The notes beneath the pieces are model-generated. The model was not told where the DNA came from and did not search any database. It saw nothing but the letters and a program-made list of their open reading frames with translations. A program made the translations under genes and the position numbers. Positions 38,959 to 49,970 of a stretch of DNA of 64,000 bases are shown here, piece after piece. This DNA is from Pseudomonas sp. SST3. Its GTDB lineage: Bacteria > Pseudomonadota > Gammaproteobacteria > Pseudomonadales > Pseudomonadaceae. Each line of letters starts with the position of its first letter. The stretch's first letter is position 1. The stretch lies in the NCBI RefSeq assembly GCF_003325755.1, contig NZ_QORI02000005.1:191312-255311 (forward strand). The letters are read 5' to 3'.

Positions 38959-39336
38959 ATGAGTTTTGCTCGTTCGCAGAAAGGGCTGTCCATGCTGAGC
39001 TGGATCATGGTGCTTGCGCTGGTAGCGTTTTTTGCCAGTACTGCATTCAAGATGCTGCCGCACTATTTTGACTATATGTCCATGGACAAGATCATCAGCG
39101 GAGTTGAAAGTGACAAGACGATGGAGGTCCGCACTGTTCGGGACTTCTACAGCCATGTGCGCAAGGGCATGGACGTGAACGGCATTCGCGACCTCGATCT
39201 TGAGGAGGCGCTGAAAGTCGTCATCGAGAATAATGAATTCAAGGTCCATCTGGATTACGAAAAACGCGAGCCCCTGATCCGTAACCTCGATCTGGTGGCG
39301 AACTTCGACAAAGAATATCGCCTAAGGATGCCGTGA
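38959..39336 (+). CDS. DUF4845 single-pass membrane protein
   Basis: 125 residues: a basic N-terminus, one membrane helix ([20 protein letters not shown]) and a small domain of about 90 residues with [20 protein letters not shown] and [20 protein letters not shown]. The pilin-like or DUF4845 architecture sits between lepB and rnc in Pseudomonas (PA0769 position). Function unknown. Its stop overlaps the rnc GTG. Confidence 0.9.
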   Translation: MSFARSQKGLSMLSWIMVLALVAFFASTAFKMLPHYFDYMSMDKIISGVESDKTMEVRTVRDFYSHVRKGMDVNGIRDLDLEEALKVVIENNEFKVHLDYEKREPLIRNLDLVANFDKEYRLRMP

Positions 39337-40014
39337 GCACTTCGTTAGCCCGTCTCGAGCGCAGGCTCGGTTATCAATTCAAGGATCAGGAGCTGATGCT
39401 CCTGGCCCTGACGCATCGCAGCTATGCCGGACGCAACAATGAGCGTTTGGAGTTTCTTGGCGATGCCATTCTCAATTTCATTGCCGGTGAGGCACTGTTC
39501 AGTCACTTTCCGCAGGCCAAGGAAGGACAGCTTTCGCGTCTGCGCGCGCGCCTGGTCAAAGGCGAAACCCTTGCCGTGTTGGCTCGCGGCTTCGAGCTCG
39601 GCGAATACCTGCGTCTGGGTTCGGGTGAGCTCAAGAGCGGCGGTTTCCGGCGTGAGTCCATCCTGGCGGACACGCTCGAGGCGTTGATCGGCGCCATCTA
39701 CCTGGATGCCGGCATGGAAACCGCACGCGACCGCGTACTCGCCTGGCTCGCCAACGAACTGGAAGGGTTGACGCTGGTCGACACCAACAAGGACCCGAAA
39801 ACCCGCTTGCAAGAGTTCTTGCAATCGCGTGCCTGTGAGCTGCCCAAGTATGAAGTGGTGGCGATTCAGGGAGAGCCGCATTGCCGGACGTTCTTCGTTG
39901 AGTGCCAGATATCGTTGCTCAACGAGAAGACGCAAGGGCAGGGTGCCAGCCGGCGTATTGCCGAACAGGTTGCCGCTGCCTCGGCACTGATCGCCTTGGG
40001 CGTGGAGAATGGCC

Positions 40015-40022
<8 letters not shown>
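39333..40022 (+). CDS. rnc: Ribonuclease III
   Basis: 229 residues from a GTG at 39333. Cleaves double-stranded RNA, including rRNA precursors. The catalytic signature [20 protein letters not shown] and the second acidic motif [18 protein letters not shown] are intact; the dsRNA-binding domain covers about 155-225 ([20 protein letters not shown]). Overlaps DUF4845 upstream and era downstream. Confidence 0.97.
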
Positions 40023-40926
<904 letters not shown>

Positions 40927-41027
40927 GTCAAAGCGCTTTCGGTTCTTGCCATACCTGATTGCCAATTGCAGCAGCCAGCTGCAGTTGCGCGTAGATGATC
41001 ACCCACCTCGCGGCGCTCGCCCACCTC

Positions 41028-41720
41028 ATGACCGCCCAATCCGCCTTCGTTCTGCACAGTCGTCCATACCGCGAGAGCAGTGCGCTGGTGGATTTCTTTA
41101 CACCTGAAGGAAGGTTGCGCGCGGTGCTTCGTGGCGCACGCGGCAAGGCGGGCACGTTGGCGAGGCCGTTCGTGCCGCTTGAAGTGGAATTCCGTGGTCG
41201 TAGCGATCTCAAGGCAGTGGCCCGTCTGGAAAGCGCTGGTCTGGCCTACTGGCTGGATGGCAATGCGTTGTTCAGCGGCATGTACCTCAACGAATTGCTG
41301 ATTCGCCTGCTTCCGGCTGAAGACGCCCATCCCGCCATGTTCGAGCACTATGTCGCAACCCTACCCGCGCTGGCGGCCAAGCGCCCGCTGGAGCCTATCC
41401 TGCGGGCGTTCGAATGGCGGCTGCTGAGCGAACTGGGCTACGGTTTCGCCTTGGATAGTGACATTTCTGGACAGCCGATCGCCAGCGGTGGGCTCTATCG
41501 GTTATTACCGGATACCGGGCTGGAACCTGTGGGGCAGTTTCAACCCGGCCTGTTCGATGGCGCGGAACTCCTCGCCATGGCCGAGGCCGATTGGGAAGTA
41601 CCTGGCGCCCTGGCAGCAGCGAAAAGATTGATGCGGCAGGCATTGGCGCCACATCTGGGTGGCCGGCCTCTGGTCAGCCGTGAACTGTTCATGAATATCA
41701 AGGAGGTCCCGCGTGACTGA
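41028..41720 (+). CDS. recO: DNA repair protein RecO
   Basis: 230 residues from the ATG at 41028 ([20 protein letters not shown]), which aligns with the E. coli start; an in-frame ATG at 40995 would add 11 residues and neither has a clear ribosome-binding site. RecO binds single-strand DNA in an OB fold and loads RecA with RecR. Conserved points: [20 protein letters not shown] and [13 protein letters not shown], and the late [16 protein letters not shown]. pdxJ begins inside its end. Confidence 0.94.
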   Translation: MTAQSAFVLHSRPYRESSALVDFFTPEGRLRAVLRGARGKAGTLARPFVPLEVEFRGRSDLKAVARLESAGLAYWLDGNALFSGMYLNELLIRLLPAEDAHPAMFEHYVATLPALAAKRPLEPILRAFEWRLLSELGYGFALDSDISGQPIASGGLYRLLPDTGLEPVGQFQPGLFDGAELLAMAEADWEVPGALAAAKRLMRQALAPHLGGRPLVSRELFMNIKEVPRD

Positions 41721-42459
41721 AGCCAATCGAATCCTGCTCGGCGTCAACGTCGATCATGTTGCCACCCTGCGTCAAGCGCGCGGCACGCGTTATCCGGACC
41801 CGGTCAAGGCCGCGCTGGATGCCGAGGAAGCGGGGGCCGATGGCATCACCGTGCATCTGCGCGAAGACCGGCGGCATATTCAGGAGCGCGATGTGCTGCT
41901 GATGAAGGACACGCTGCAGACGCGGATGAATTTCGAAATGGGTGTGACCGAGGCGATGCTGGCTTTCGCCGAGCAGCTGCGACCGGAGCATGTTTGCCTG
42001 GTGCCGGAGACTCGCCAGGAGCTCACCACTGAAGGTGGTCTCGATGTTGCCGGTCAGGAGTCGCGCATTAGAGATGCGGTCAGTCGTCTGGCTGCCTGCG
42101 GGGCGGAAGTATCGCTATTCATCGACGCCGACCCCCGGCAGATCGAAGCCGCTGCCCGAGTCGGCGCGCCGGCCATCGAATTACATACTGGGCGCTATGC
42201 TGACGCACAGGGCGTGGCCGAGAGAGCGTGCGAGCTTGCCCGTATTCGCGATGGTGTCGAGTCAGGGCTGAGCCATGGTTTGATCGTCAATGCCGGACAC
42301 GGGCTGCATTATCACAACGCCGAAGCCATCGCGGCTATCCGTGGGGTCAATGAATTGAACATTGGTCATGCCATCGTCGCTCACGCGCTGTTCGTTGGCT
42401 TCAAGCAAGCGGTCAAGGAAATGAAACACCTCATCCTGACCGCCGCGGCTCGCGGATAA
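41713..42459 (+). CDS. pdxJ: Pyridoxine 5'-phosphate synthase
   Basis: 248 residues from a GTG at 41713 with AAGGAGG eight bases before it. Condenses 1-deoxyxylulose-5-phosphate with 3-amino-2-oxopropyl phosphate, the last step of de novo vitamin B6 synthesis. Barrel motifs: [45 protein letters not shown] and [11 protein letters not shown]. Ends the lepA-pdxJ operon. Confidence 0.97.
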   Translation: MTEANRILLGVNVDHVATLRQARGTRYPDPVKAALDAEEAGADGITVHLREDRRHIQERDVLLMKDTLQTRMNFEMGVTEAMLAFAEQLRPEHVCLVPETRQELTTEGGLDVAGQESRIRDAVSRLAACGAEVSLFIDADPRQIEAAARVGAPAIELHTGRYADAQGVAERACELARIRDGVESGLSHGLIVNAGHGLHYHNAEAIAAIRGVNELNIGHAIVAHALFVGFKQAVKEMKHLILTAAARG

Positions 42460-42483
42460 GGCTTCCAGGTGAGCGCCGATCGC

Positions 42484-42690
42484 TTATCGCCTGAACAGGT
42501 TCAGCAGGATCGTCAGCACTACGCTGAGGATGATCATTGAAGTGATCGGAATGAAGGTTCGGCTGCGCTCCGATTCGATGCGGATATCGCCGGGGAGCTT
42601 GCCGAACCAGCTCAGCAGCCCTGGCGCATAGTGAAGAACCGCGCCGAGCAAGAGCAGCAACAGGCCTGCGCCAATCAACCATTTCGCCAT
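42484..42690 (-). CDS. DUF2905 small membrane protein
   Basis: 68 residues with two hydrophobic helices (WLIGAGLLLLLLGAVLHYAP and TSMIILSVVLTILLNLF) around the family core LLSWFGKLPGDIRIESE, which defines DUF2905. Function unknown. Convergent with pdxJ, 25 bp apart; upstream neighbour is the LysR gene. Confidence 0.9.
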   Translation of the reverse strand: MAKWLIGAGLLLLLLGAVLHYAPGLLSWFGKLPGDIRIESERSRTFIPITSMIILSVVLTILLNLFRR

Positions 42691-42734
42691 TCTGCCTCCC
42701 TTTCTCGCCGTTGCCTGAGATCCGGCTGCGTTGG

Positions 42735-43637
42735 TTATTTGTGATAGGCAGCAAACGCCGCTATGACATGCCGGGCCAGGACCTCTACAGGCTCGCTGCG
42801 ATCTGCCGCCCGTAGCAGCTTGATCTGATACTCGCCGAGGGCTGGCAGGCTGGCGCTTTCTTCCAAGCGCTTCAGTGGAGGACGGATCAGGCTCAGAGGA
42901 TAGGGTGCCACGGCAAGGTCAGCGATCATGGCAGCTTCCTGCCCTGCGCACTGATCGCTGGAATAGGCGATGCGATAACTACGTCCGACTCGGTCGAGTG
43001 CGTCCAGCGCCTGACGGCGCCAGGCACAATCAGGGCTGGCCAGGGCCAGTGGCAATGGGGTGCGCTCGACCGCGACGCCGCCGGCTCGCCCGGCCCAGAT
43101 CAATGGCTCGCGGTGGATCAGCTCACCGCGCGAGTCGTCCTGACCGAGGTTGCCGACGCTGATGAGCGCAACATCCAGCTCGCCGGCATCGACGCGCTGG
43201 ATCATCTCGATGCTACGACCCACTGACACATTCACCTCGATTCCGGGATGAGTTCGGGCGAACAGCGACAGCAGGCTAGGCAGGATGTGGGTCCCGATAT
43301 CCGACGCCGTTCCGAAGCGAACCCGCCCGTTCAGCCGTGGCTCGATAAATGCGCTGACCGTGTCTTCATTGAGCTTGAGCAGACGTCGAGCGTAACCCAG
43401 CAGCCGCTCGCCTTCATCGGTAAGCGTGATGCGCCGGGCCTCGCGAATGAACAACGTGCAGCCGAGCATCGTCTCGAGCCGTTTGATCTGCATGCTGACG
43501 GCGGAGGTTGTGCGAAAGATCTGGCCGGCGGCACGCGTGAAGCTGCCGCTTTCGGCGATGGAGACGAACGTGCGCAGCACGTCGATTTCCAGCAGGGGCA
43601 TTGCGGACTGGGGAAGCTCTTCGGGCATACCAGGCAT
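42735..43637 (-). CDS. LysR-family transcriptional regulator
   Basis: About 300 residues. The winged helix-turn-helix is in LRTFVSIAESGSFTRAAGQI and VSMQIKRLETMLGCTLFIRE; the start could be the listed ATG or the internal MPLLEIDVLRTF (43601). An effector-binding domain follows (RVRFGTASDIGTHILPSLLS, AGELDVALISVG). Target genes are not evident; the nearest divergent gene is the small DUF1127 protein. Confidence 0.9.
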   Translation of the reverse strand: MPGMPEELPQSAMPLLEIDVLRTFVSIAESGSFTRAAGQIFRTTSAVSMQIKRLETMLGCTLFIREARRITLTDEGERLLGYARRLLKLNEDTVSAFIEPRLNGRVRFGTASDIGTHILPSLLSLFARTHPGIEVNVSVGRSIEMIQRVDAGELDVALISVGNLGQDDSRGELIHREPLIWAGRAGGVAVERTPLPLALASPDCAWRRQALDALDRVGRSYRIAYSSDQCAGQEAAMIADLAVAPYPLSLIRPPLKRLEESASLPALGEYQIKLLRAADRSEPVEVLARHVIAAFAAYHK

Positions 43638-43784
43638 GGGCGGGCCTTCAAATTTTCTGAACCGAGAGTTCTATTGTAGTCGTTTGTCTGAATCGTCAAG
43701 CGCGCTCAATCTGAATCTGCCGACCGCGATCGGTTGGCAGGTATCGGGTGCGCCCGTGCACTCTCTCAATGGTTGGAGGATGCG

Positions 43785-44066
43785 ATGCGACATTCTGAGC
43801 GAGAACAGCAACGCGATAGGTTCGAAGACCAAGGCCGGCCGGAAATGCCAGATTTCTATATGCCAGCCATGTGGCCAGTCGAACTCCAACAAGCGGTGAT
43901 CGACTGGTTCGTTGCCTGGCGCAAACGGCGCCTATACCAGCGCCTGCTGAGCCTCAGCGATCAGCAACTACGAGGGCGCGACCTCAGCAGGGCGCGGCTC
44001 ATCGAAAAGCTGCGGATGCCGCTGAGGCAGTTGGTGCAGGAGCAGCGTTGCCAGCGTGGTCGTTAG
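43785..44066 (+). CDS. DUF1127 domain small protein
   Basis: 93 residues from the ATG at 43785, GGAGG upstream. The first 30 residues are polar; the C-terminal half is the arginine-rich DUF1127 module: [20 protein letters not shown] followed by [23 protein letters not shown]1127 proteins are small RNA- or phosphate-related regulators in alphaproteobacteria; the role in Pseudomonas is unclear. Divergent from the LysR gene; its stop overlaps the convergent cmoB stop by two bases. Confidence 0.8.
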   Translation: MRHSEREQQRDRFEDQGRPEMPDFYMPAMWPVELQQAVIDWFVAWRKRRLYQRLLSLSDQQLRGRDLSRARLIEKLRMPLRQLVQEQRCQRGR

Positions 44067-45025
44067 GGTTTGCGCGCGATCAGCACGGCGCGCATTGGTG
44101 CCGGCAGGCCTTCAATGGTTTTCCCGCGGTCTTTTGGATCGAGGAAATCCGGTAACGACTGGTAGCGCATCCAGTCGGTGCTGCGCTGTTCCTCTATGCT
44201 GGTGACGCTGACGTCGACACAACGCACGTCGGTGAACCCCGCCCGGCGCAGCCAGCATTCCAGCGCAGCCACCGATGGCAGGAACCAGACGTTGCGCATC
44301 TGTGCGTAACGATCCTCGGGAACCAGCGCGGTGTGTTCGTTGCCTTCGACCACCAGGGTTTCCAGCACCAGCTCGCCGTTCTTGAGCAGGCAGTCTTTCA
44401 GGTCGAGTAGGTGATCGATAGGCGAACGTCGGTGATAAAGCACACCCATGGAGAACACCGTGTCGAAGCCTTCGAGCTTCGCCGGTAGTTCTTCCAGGGC
44501 CATCGGCAGGTGCCAGACCGGGTGCTCGGAAAGGTAGCGTTTCATGGCGTGGAACTGGCAGAAGAACAGCCAGTTCGGATCGATGCCGATGACTGAATCG
44601 GCCCCTGCGCCGAGCATTCGCCACATGTAATAGCCGTTGCCACAGCCGACGTCGAGGATGCGTTTGCCGGCAAGATCGAGGTGCGGCGCGACGCGCGTCC
44701 ACTTCCAATCCGAGCGCCACTCCGTATCCACGTGCACACCGAACACATCGAAGGGACCCTTGCGCCAAGGCGACAGGCCGAACAGCGCATCACGGGTCGC
44801 CGCACGGGTGGCCTCGTCGCAATCGGCATCCAGCCGGAAAGTATCGCGAACCTCGATGGCGTCAGGCTGAATGTCTGGCAGCGCATCGACCGCCCGGCGC
44901 CAGCGCGGTAGATCGCCGTGGCCGGCGGCGAGCTTGGCGTCGAGTTGCTGTTGCAGGCCGTTGGCCCAGGTAGCCAGCGGTGTCCCGGCAACGCGCCAGG
45001 CAAGGGGAGTCAGGTCGAGATTCAT
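44063..45025 (-). CDS. cmoB: tRNA U34 carboxymethyltransferase CmoB
   Basis: 320 residues from the ATG at 45025, overlapping the cmoA stop as ATGA. Transfers carboxymethyl from carboxy-S-adenosylmethionine to 5-hydroxyuridine at the tRNA wobble base. SAM-site motif [20 protein letters not shown] and the family-specific [16 protein letters not shown] and [20 protein letters not shown] are present. Confidence 0.97.
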   Translation of the reverse strand: MNLDLTPLAWRVAGTPLATWANGLQQQLDAKLAAGHGDLPRWRRAVDALPDIQPDAIEVRDTFRLDADCDEATRAATRDALFGLSPWRKGPFDVFGVHVDTEWRSDWKWTRVAPHLDLAGKRILDVGCGNGYYMWRMLGAGADSVIGIDPNWLFFCQFHAMKRYLSEHPVWHLPMALEELPAKLEGFDTVFSMGVLYHRRSPIDHLLDLKDCLLKNGELVLETLVVEGNEHTALVPEDRYAQMRNVWFLPSVAALECWLRRAGFTDVRCVDVSVTSIEEQRSTDWMRYQSLPDFLDPKDRGKTIEGLPAPMRAVLIARKP

Positions 45026-45765
45026 GGCAGGGCGATCAGGGAAGCGAAATTCAGGCACTGGAACCAGGGCACGACCTTGGTAAAACCGGCATCCGCCAAG
45101 CGCTGGCGATGCGTTTCAAGACTGTCCGGCTTCATCACGTTCTCGATGGCACTGCGCTTCTGAGCGATTTCCAGCTCGCTGTAGCCGTTGGCCCGTTTGA
45201 AAGCGATGTGCAGCTCGGTCAGCAGCTCCTGTTCCTGCTCGCCTTCGAAGCGCAACTTTTCCGATAGGATCAACGCGCCGCCCGGTACCAGCGCCTGTCG
45301 AATCCTGCCCAGCAACGCCGGTCGTTGCTCGCGCGGAATGAACTGCAGGGTGAAATTAAGCGCCACCAGCGAGGTTGGCTGATACTGCAGTGAGAGGATG
45401 TCGGCGTCGATTACCTCGACCGGCACCAGCTCCTGAAACATCGAGTCTTGAGCGTGCAAGTATTCACGGCAACGCTCGATCATGGCTGCCGAGTTATCCA
45501 CGGCGATTACCTGGCAATTGTCCGCCTTCACATGCCGGCGTAGCGCTTGGGTCACAGCGCCGAGCGAGCAGCCGAGGTCGTACAGGCGGGTATTCGGCTG
45601 AGCGAACTGCGCGGCCAGCACGCCGATGTTCTCGACGATGGTCGGGTAGCCCGGCACCGAGCGTTTGATCATGTCGGGAAACACCCGCGCCACGTCTTCG
45701 TTGAAGGCGAAATCCTGGGGCTTGGCGAGGGGCTTGGCGAACAGGCGGTCTGGGTCGTGGATCAC
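45022..45765 (-). CDS. cmoA: Carboxy-S-adenosyl-L-methionine synthase CmoA
   Basis: 247 residues from a GTG at 45765 ([20 protein letters not shown]), which matches the family's start and length; the frame stays open to a GTG at 45876 that overlaps the upstream stop, adding 37 unconserved residues. Makes Cx-SAM from SAM and prephenate for CmoB. Motifs: [34 protein letters not shown] and [16 protein letters not shown]. Confidence 0.94.
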   Translation of the reverse strand: MIHDPDRLFAKPLAKPQDFAFNEDVARVFPDMIKRSVPGYPTIVENIGVLAAQFAQPNTRLYDLGCSLGAVTQALRRHVKADNCQVIAVDNSAAMIERCREYLHAQDSMFQELVPVEVIDADILSLQYQPTSLVALNFTLQFIPREQRPALLGRIRQALVPGGALILSEKLRFEGEQEQELLTELHIAFKRANGYSELEIAQKRSAIENVMKPDSLETHRQRLADAGFTKVVPWFQCLNFASLIALP

Positions 45766-45872
45766 GGCGGCGTTTGGGCAGGCTGAAAAAACAGGGGCGG
45801 TAGTGTACCGGAAAGCCGGGCCGGACGCCGTGGCCGAATGGACGGCCGGCGCGTGGAGCGCTGGCCCTTGGG

Positions 45873-46268
45873 TCACTGCACTTCGATGCGGCAGTCGAAC
45901 AGGTCAGCTGGCTCCGTGTCGCTTTCCCAAGGCCGCTGATAGGCAAGGTAGAGGCGGCCGCTGCCGCTCTCGGCGGCCTCGAAGCGCCAGGTCGAAATGC
46001 CATCGCCGCCGATCAGGTCGTTTTGTGGCGAGCTGAACACTTCCGGACCGAGGCTTTTGAGCTGCGCGGTCGAGACGTCGCGGAGCGTCCAGCGATAACC
46101 GCTAGCCGGATTGCTAGGCAGGCTGAGAATCAGGGTCTGGCCAGGCTGCATCGAAAGCGGGCAGGTCGCATCGTCACTCAGCGCGACACTGCTGGGCGGG
46201 GTACCGGCGCACCCGGCGAGGACGAGTAAAGGAACAAGCAACAGCAGGCGGGGCAGGGCAGAAGGCAT
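45873..46268 (-). CDS. icp: Chagasin-like cysteine protease inhibitor (MEROPS I42), lipoprotein
   Basis: 131 residues with a lipobox ([12 protein letters not shown], cysteine 20). The three inhibitory loops of the I42 family are readable: [10 protein letters not shown] (family NPTTGY), [12 protein letters not shown] and AYQRPWE (family RPW). Such inhibitors block papain-type proteases; a bacterial role in the envelope is inferred. In P. aeruginosa a homologue (PA0778) sits beside the same Lon-type gene, which supports the name. Its TGA overlaps an open GTG of the cmoA frame, so icp-cmoA-cmoB may be one transcript. Confidence 0.87.
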   Translation of the reverse strand: MPSALPRLLLLVPLLVLAGCAGTPPSSVALSDDATCPLSMQPGQTLILSLPSNPASGYRWTLRDVSTAQLKSLGPEVFSSPQNDLIGGDGISTWRFEAAESGSGRLYLAYQRPWESDTEPADLFDCRIEVQ

Positions 46269-46389
46269 GGGCGACCGACTCGGTAGGAAAATGGAAACGC
46301 TCGGGCGTCGAGTGAACCTTAAGACCCTGACGCTCGGTCGTAAAGCGTCATGGCGATTGCGAGGGCGGTTCTGTCGTCAGGGAGCTCGC

Positions 46390-46420
46390 AACCCAACGAG
46401 CTACGAAAGCCCGTTGGGTT
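46390..46420. terminator. Hairpin downstream of the lon-type gene
   Basis: AACCCAACG and CGTTGGGTT flank a 13-base loop, 13 bases beyond the stop of the minus-strand protease gene. There is no T tract, so it may be a REP-like hairpin rather than a strict terminator. Confidence 0.5.
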
Positions 46421-46432
46421 CGGTGGGGTGAA

Positions 46433-48813
46433 TCAGAACAGCACCTTGACGACATCCTGGAAGCGCTTGGCGAAATGCATGGTCAAACCTTCCTTCAGAT
46501 AATCTGGCAGCTCCTCGAAGTCGCCCCGGTTCAATTCGGGAATGATTAACTCGTAGAGCTTCAAACGCCGCGCTGCGATTACCTTTTCGCGCAGGCCGCC
46601 GATGGGCAGCACCAGACCGGTAAGGGTCAGCTCACCCGTCATCGCGACGCCCTTTTTGGGGGCCTGGTTGCGTGCCAGCGAGAGCAGCGCGCTGGCCATG
46701 CTGATGCCTGCGCTGGGCCCGTCCTTCGGCGTTGCGCCTTCCGGGACATGCATGTGCACGAAGGCCTGGTCGAAGAAGGCAGGATCGCCCTTGAACTCTT
46801 TCAGATGCGAATTCACGTAGCTGAAGGCGATCTCTGCCGATTCCTTCATGACATCACCGAGCTTGCCGGTGAGCTTGAAGCCGCGGTTCAGCGTGTGGAT
46901 GCGCGTCGCCTCGATCGGCAAGGTGGCGCCACCCATGCTGTTCCAGGCCAACCCGGTGACTACGCCGACGCCGGTGAGCAGTTGCTCCGGATGCCAGAAC
47001 GGCATGCCCAGGTAGCTCTCGATGTCCTTCGGCCCGATCTTGATTTTGGTATCCGGTTCGTCCAGCAGCTTGACCACCGCCTTGCGCACCAACTTGCCGA
47101 GTTGCTTGTCGAGCTGACGCACGCCGGCCTCCCGTGCGTAGCCCTCGATCAGGCTGCGTAGGGCGCTGTCGCTGATCGCCAGGCGGTTCTTCGGCACCCC
47201 GGCGCGTTGAAGCTGACGCGGCCAGAGGTGGCGCTTGGCAATCGCCAGCTTTTCCTCGGTGATATAGCCGGATAGGCGAATGATTTCCATCCGGTCCAGC
47301 AGCGGGCCGGGAATCGAATAAAGGCTGTTGGCGGTGCAGACGAACAAGACCTTGGATAGATCCAGGCGCAGATCCAGATAGTGATCGAGAAAACCGACGT
47401 TCTGTTCTGGGTCGAGGGTTTCCAGCAACGCCGACGCCGGATCGCCCTGATGGCTGTTGCCCAGTTTGTCGACCTCGTCGAGCATGATTACCGGGTTCAT
47501 CACCTCGACTTCCTTCAGCGCCTGCACCAGCTTGCCCGGTAGGGCACCGATATAGGTGCGCCGATGGCCCTTGATCTCCGCCTCGTCGCGCATGCCGCCG
47601 ACGCTGAAACGATAGAAGGGACGGCCCAGGGACTCGGCAATGGACTTGCCGATGCTGGTCTTGCCCACGCCCGGTGGGCCGACTAGCAGCACAATGGAGC
47701 CGGCGATCTCGCCGCGAAACGCCCCGACCGCTAGGAACTCGATGATGCGGCTTTTGATGTCGTCGAGCCCGGCATGGTGCTCGTTGAGGATCTTCCTGGC
47801 CCGGCCGAGATCGAGCTTGTCCTCGCTGTACAGGCCCCAGGGCATTGAGGTGGCCCAGTCCAGATAGTTGCGGGTCACCGCGTATTCCGGCGAACCGGTT
47901 TCGAGCACCGACAGCTTGGTCAATTCATCGTCGATACGCTTCTGCGCGGCAGGAGGCACCACCTTGCCTTCCAGTCGTGAGCGGAACTCATCGGCGTCGG
48001 CGCTTCGGTCGTCCTTGGTGATACCCAGCTCCTGCTGATGATCTTCAGCTGCTCCTTGAGGAAGAACTCGCGCTGGCGCTCGCCGATCTTGCGATTCACC
48101 TCGCCGGTCAGCTCCTTCTGCAGCTTGGCGACCTCGACTTCCTTGCGCAGCAACGGCAGCACCTTCTCCATGCGCTTGAGCACGGGCACGGTGTCGAGCA
48201 CTTCCTGCAGTTCCAGGCCAGGTGCGGTGGTCAGTGCCGCGGCAAAGTCGGTCAGCGGGGACGGTGCGTTCGGGCTGAAGCGATTGAGGTAGTTCTTCAG
48301 TTCCTCGCTATACAGCGGATTGAGCGGCAACAGTTCCTTGATCGCATTGATCAGCGCCATGCCGTAGGCCTTCACCTCGTCACGGGGATCATCATCGCTT
48401 TGCGGGTATTCCACTTCGACCAGATAGGGCGGTTTGCGTCGCAACCAACCGCGGATACGCACCCGCGCCATGCCCTGGGCGACGAACTGCAGCTTGCCGC
48501 CTTCCCGCGAAGCGTGGTGCACACGGACCATGGTGCCATGTTCCGGCAAGGCATCCGGATCGAAGCTGGTGGCATCCTGGGCTGGCGTATCCATGAAGAA
48601 CAGGGCCAGGCGCTGATGAGGAGTTTTCGAGACCAGGTCCAGCGTTTCCGCCCACGGTTCCTCATTGACGATCACCGGCAGTACCTGCGCGGGAAAGAAT
48701 GGCCGGTTGTGCACCGGAATCACGTAGAGCTTGTCCGGCAGATCCTGATCGGGCAAAACCAGCCCGGTGGAAGATACGCTCTGCTCGAATTCCTGATTGC
48801 TATCGTCGTTCAT
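46433..48813 (-). CDS. lon: Second ATP-dependent Lon-type protease (AsrA-like), frameshifted by one missing base
   Basis: Read from the ATG at 48813 (MNDDSNQEFEQSVSSTGLVL) to about 48038, then one base must be restored to continue to the stop at 46433; about 794 residues in total. On the coding strand ATCATCAGCAGGAG replaces the expected ATCATCCAGCAGGAG (KIIQQELG). The halves hold a Lon N domain, the AAA+ module (VGPPGVGKTSIGKSIAESLG, IMLDEVDKLG) and the Ser-Lys protease site (PKDGPSAGISMASALL and GLREKVIAARR). Context (icp on one side, pruR-putA on the other) identifies it as the Pseudomonas PA0779/AsrA type, an extra Lon linked to aminoglycoside and heat stress. Sequencing error likely. Confidence 0.9.
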
Positions 48814-48954
48814 GAGGCACCTGTCTCGAGTACATGCTCCTTAGATGGGTATCGACGAAATGATTTCAATCCATCTGTGTCTTTGCGCTTTTCGGCCTGG
48901 CTGGGAAAAGCCCAGCGCCTCCGGTACAGTGCGCCGATACCCAGGTGCCTCCAC

Positions 48955-49710
48955 ATGCTCAACGCACGTCTGCTTCGCCTCGATGACAAAGCTCATGAAC
49001 ACGCGCACGACTATCACCAGTTGGTGCTGTCGCTGTCGGGCAGCGCCGAATTCGAAGTGGATGGCTCGGGTGGCGAGGTCTGCCGCATGCGTGCTTGTCT
49101 GGTGCCGGGTTATGCCGAGCATGAGTTCGCCGGCAGGGGCGATAACCGCATGCTGATCATTGATCTCGACGAGCAGGATCTCAGCGTCGATGATCCGCGG
49201 CTGCTGGCGCAGCTGTTCGAAACCCCGCGTTATCCGGCGCTGGATGCCGACTTCCATAACCTGCTCAATTACGCTGGCGCCGAACTGGCGCGTTACGGCA
49301 GCGATCCGTTGCTGGCGCGGGCATTAGGCGGTGTCCTGTTGCGCGCGCTGCACCTGCGAGTGTTCGGCGAATCGACGCGGCAGCCGACCGGCGCGTTGGA
49401 CATCGCCCGGCTCGATGCGCATATCGAAAGTAATCTGGCACGGCGCATTACCGTCGCCGAGCTGGCGCAAGTGGTCTGCCTGAGCCCCAGCCATTTCCAT
49501 GCACAGTTCAAGGACAGCGTCGGTCTGACTCCACATCAGTACCTGTTGAAAAGCCGCCTAGACCGCGCCGCACGGTTGCTTCGCGAAAGCCCGTTGCCGC
49601 TGGTGCGGATTGCCGAGGAGTGCGGCTTCTCCAGCCAGAGCGCACTGACGACCGCGACTCGGCGCTACCTCGGGCTGACGCCAAAGCGGCTGCGTAGCAG
49701 CGACGAGTGA
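48955..49710 (+). CDS. pruR: AraC-family regulator of proline use PruR
   Basis: 251 residues from the ATG at 48955 (MLNARLLRLDDKAHEHAHDY); the frame is open far upstream but that part opposes the lon-type gene and is unconserved. Cupin-like N-domain (HDYHQLVLSLSGSAEFEVDG) and a C-terminal double helix-turn-helix (LAQVVCLSPSHFHAQFKDSV and AEECGFSSQSALTTATRRYL). In Pseudomonas the AraC gene between the AsrA protease and putA is PruR, the proline-dependent activator of putA and putP. It lies 260 bp before putA on the same strand. Confidence 0.9.
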   Translation: MLNARLLRLDDKAHEHAHDYHQLVLSLSGSAEFEVDGSGGEVCRMRACLVPGYAEHEFAGRGDNRMLIIDLDEQDLSVDDPRLLAQLFETPRYPALDADFHNLLNYAGAELARYGSDPLLARALGGVLLRALHLRVFGESTRQPTGALDIARLDAHIESNLARRITVAELAQVVCLSPSHFHAQFKDSVGLTPHQYLLKSRLDRAARLLRESPLPLVRIAEECGFSSQSALTTATRRYLGLTPKRLRSSDE

Positions 49711-49822
49711 CCCCGCGGGGTTGCATCGATAAGGCATGTTTGTTGCCGTCAGTGCCCTGACGTCGCATTACCTTTAGGCTTTACGACAGCATCGTTACAA
49801 GCCATCCAACCCCATAGTTTCT

Positions 49823-49912
49823 TGTAAAACTTCCGTAGTTTTGCGCAACAACGCAGCACGGCCCCGCCGTAGATTCGCCTACCCGTTCGGCGAACCGCTG
49901 TGCAAACTTCCG
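49823..49912 (+). promoter_or_regulatory. Candidate PruR operator: two direct copies of TGT(A/G)..AAACTTCCG
   Basis: TGTAAAACTTCCG (49823-49835) and TGTGCAAACTTCCG (49899-49912) stand in the same orientation 77 bases apart in the pruR-putA gap; the shared core is AAACTTCCG. AraC-family proteins often bind such direct repeats. Assignment to PruR is inference from location. Confidence 0.4.
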
Positions 49913-49970
49913 CACATGCCCTTCGTCGAGCCAGTTCCAGACAACAACACTCCACGAGAGGAGCGGCGCG

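Noticed and set aside
48400..48954. Long N-terminal extension of the pruR reading frame
   Set aside because: It runs antisense to the Lon-type gene; the AraC protein is complete from the ATG at 48955.
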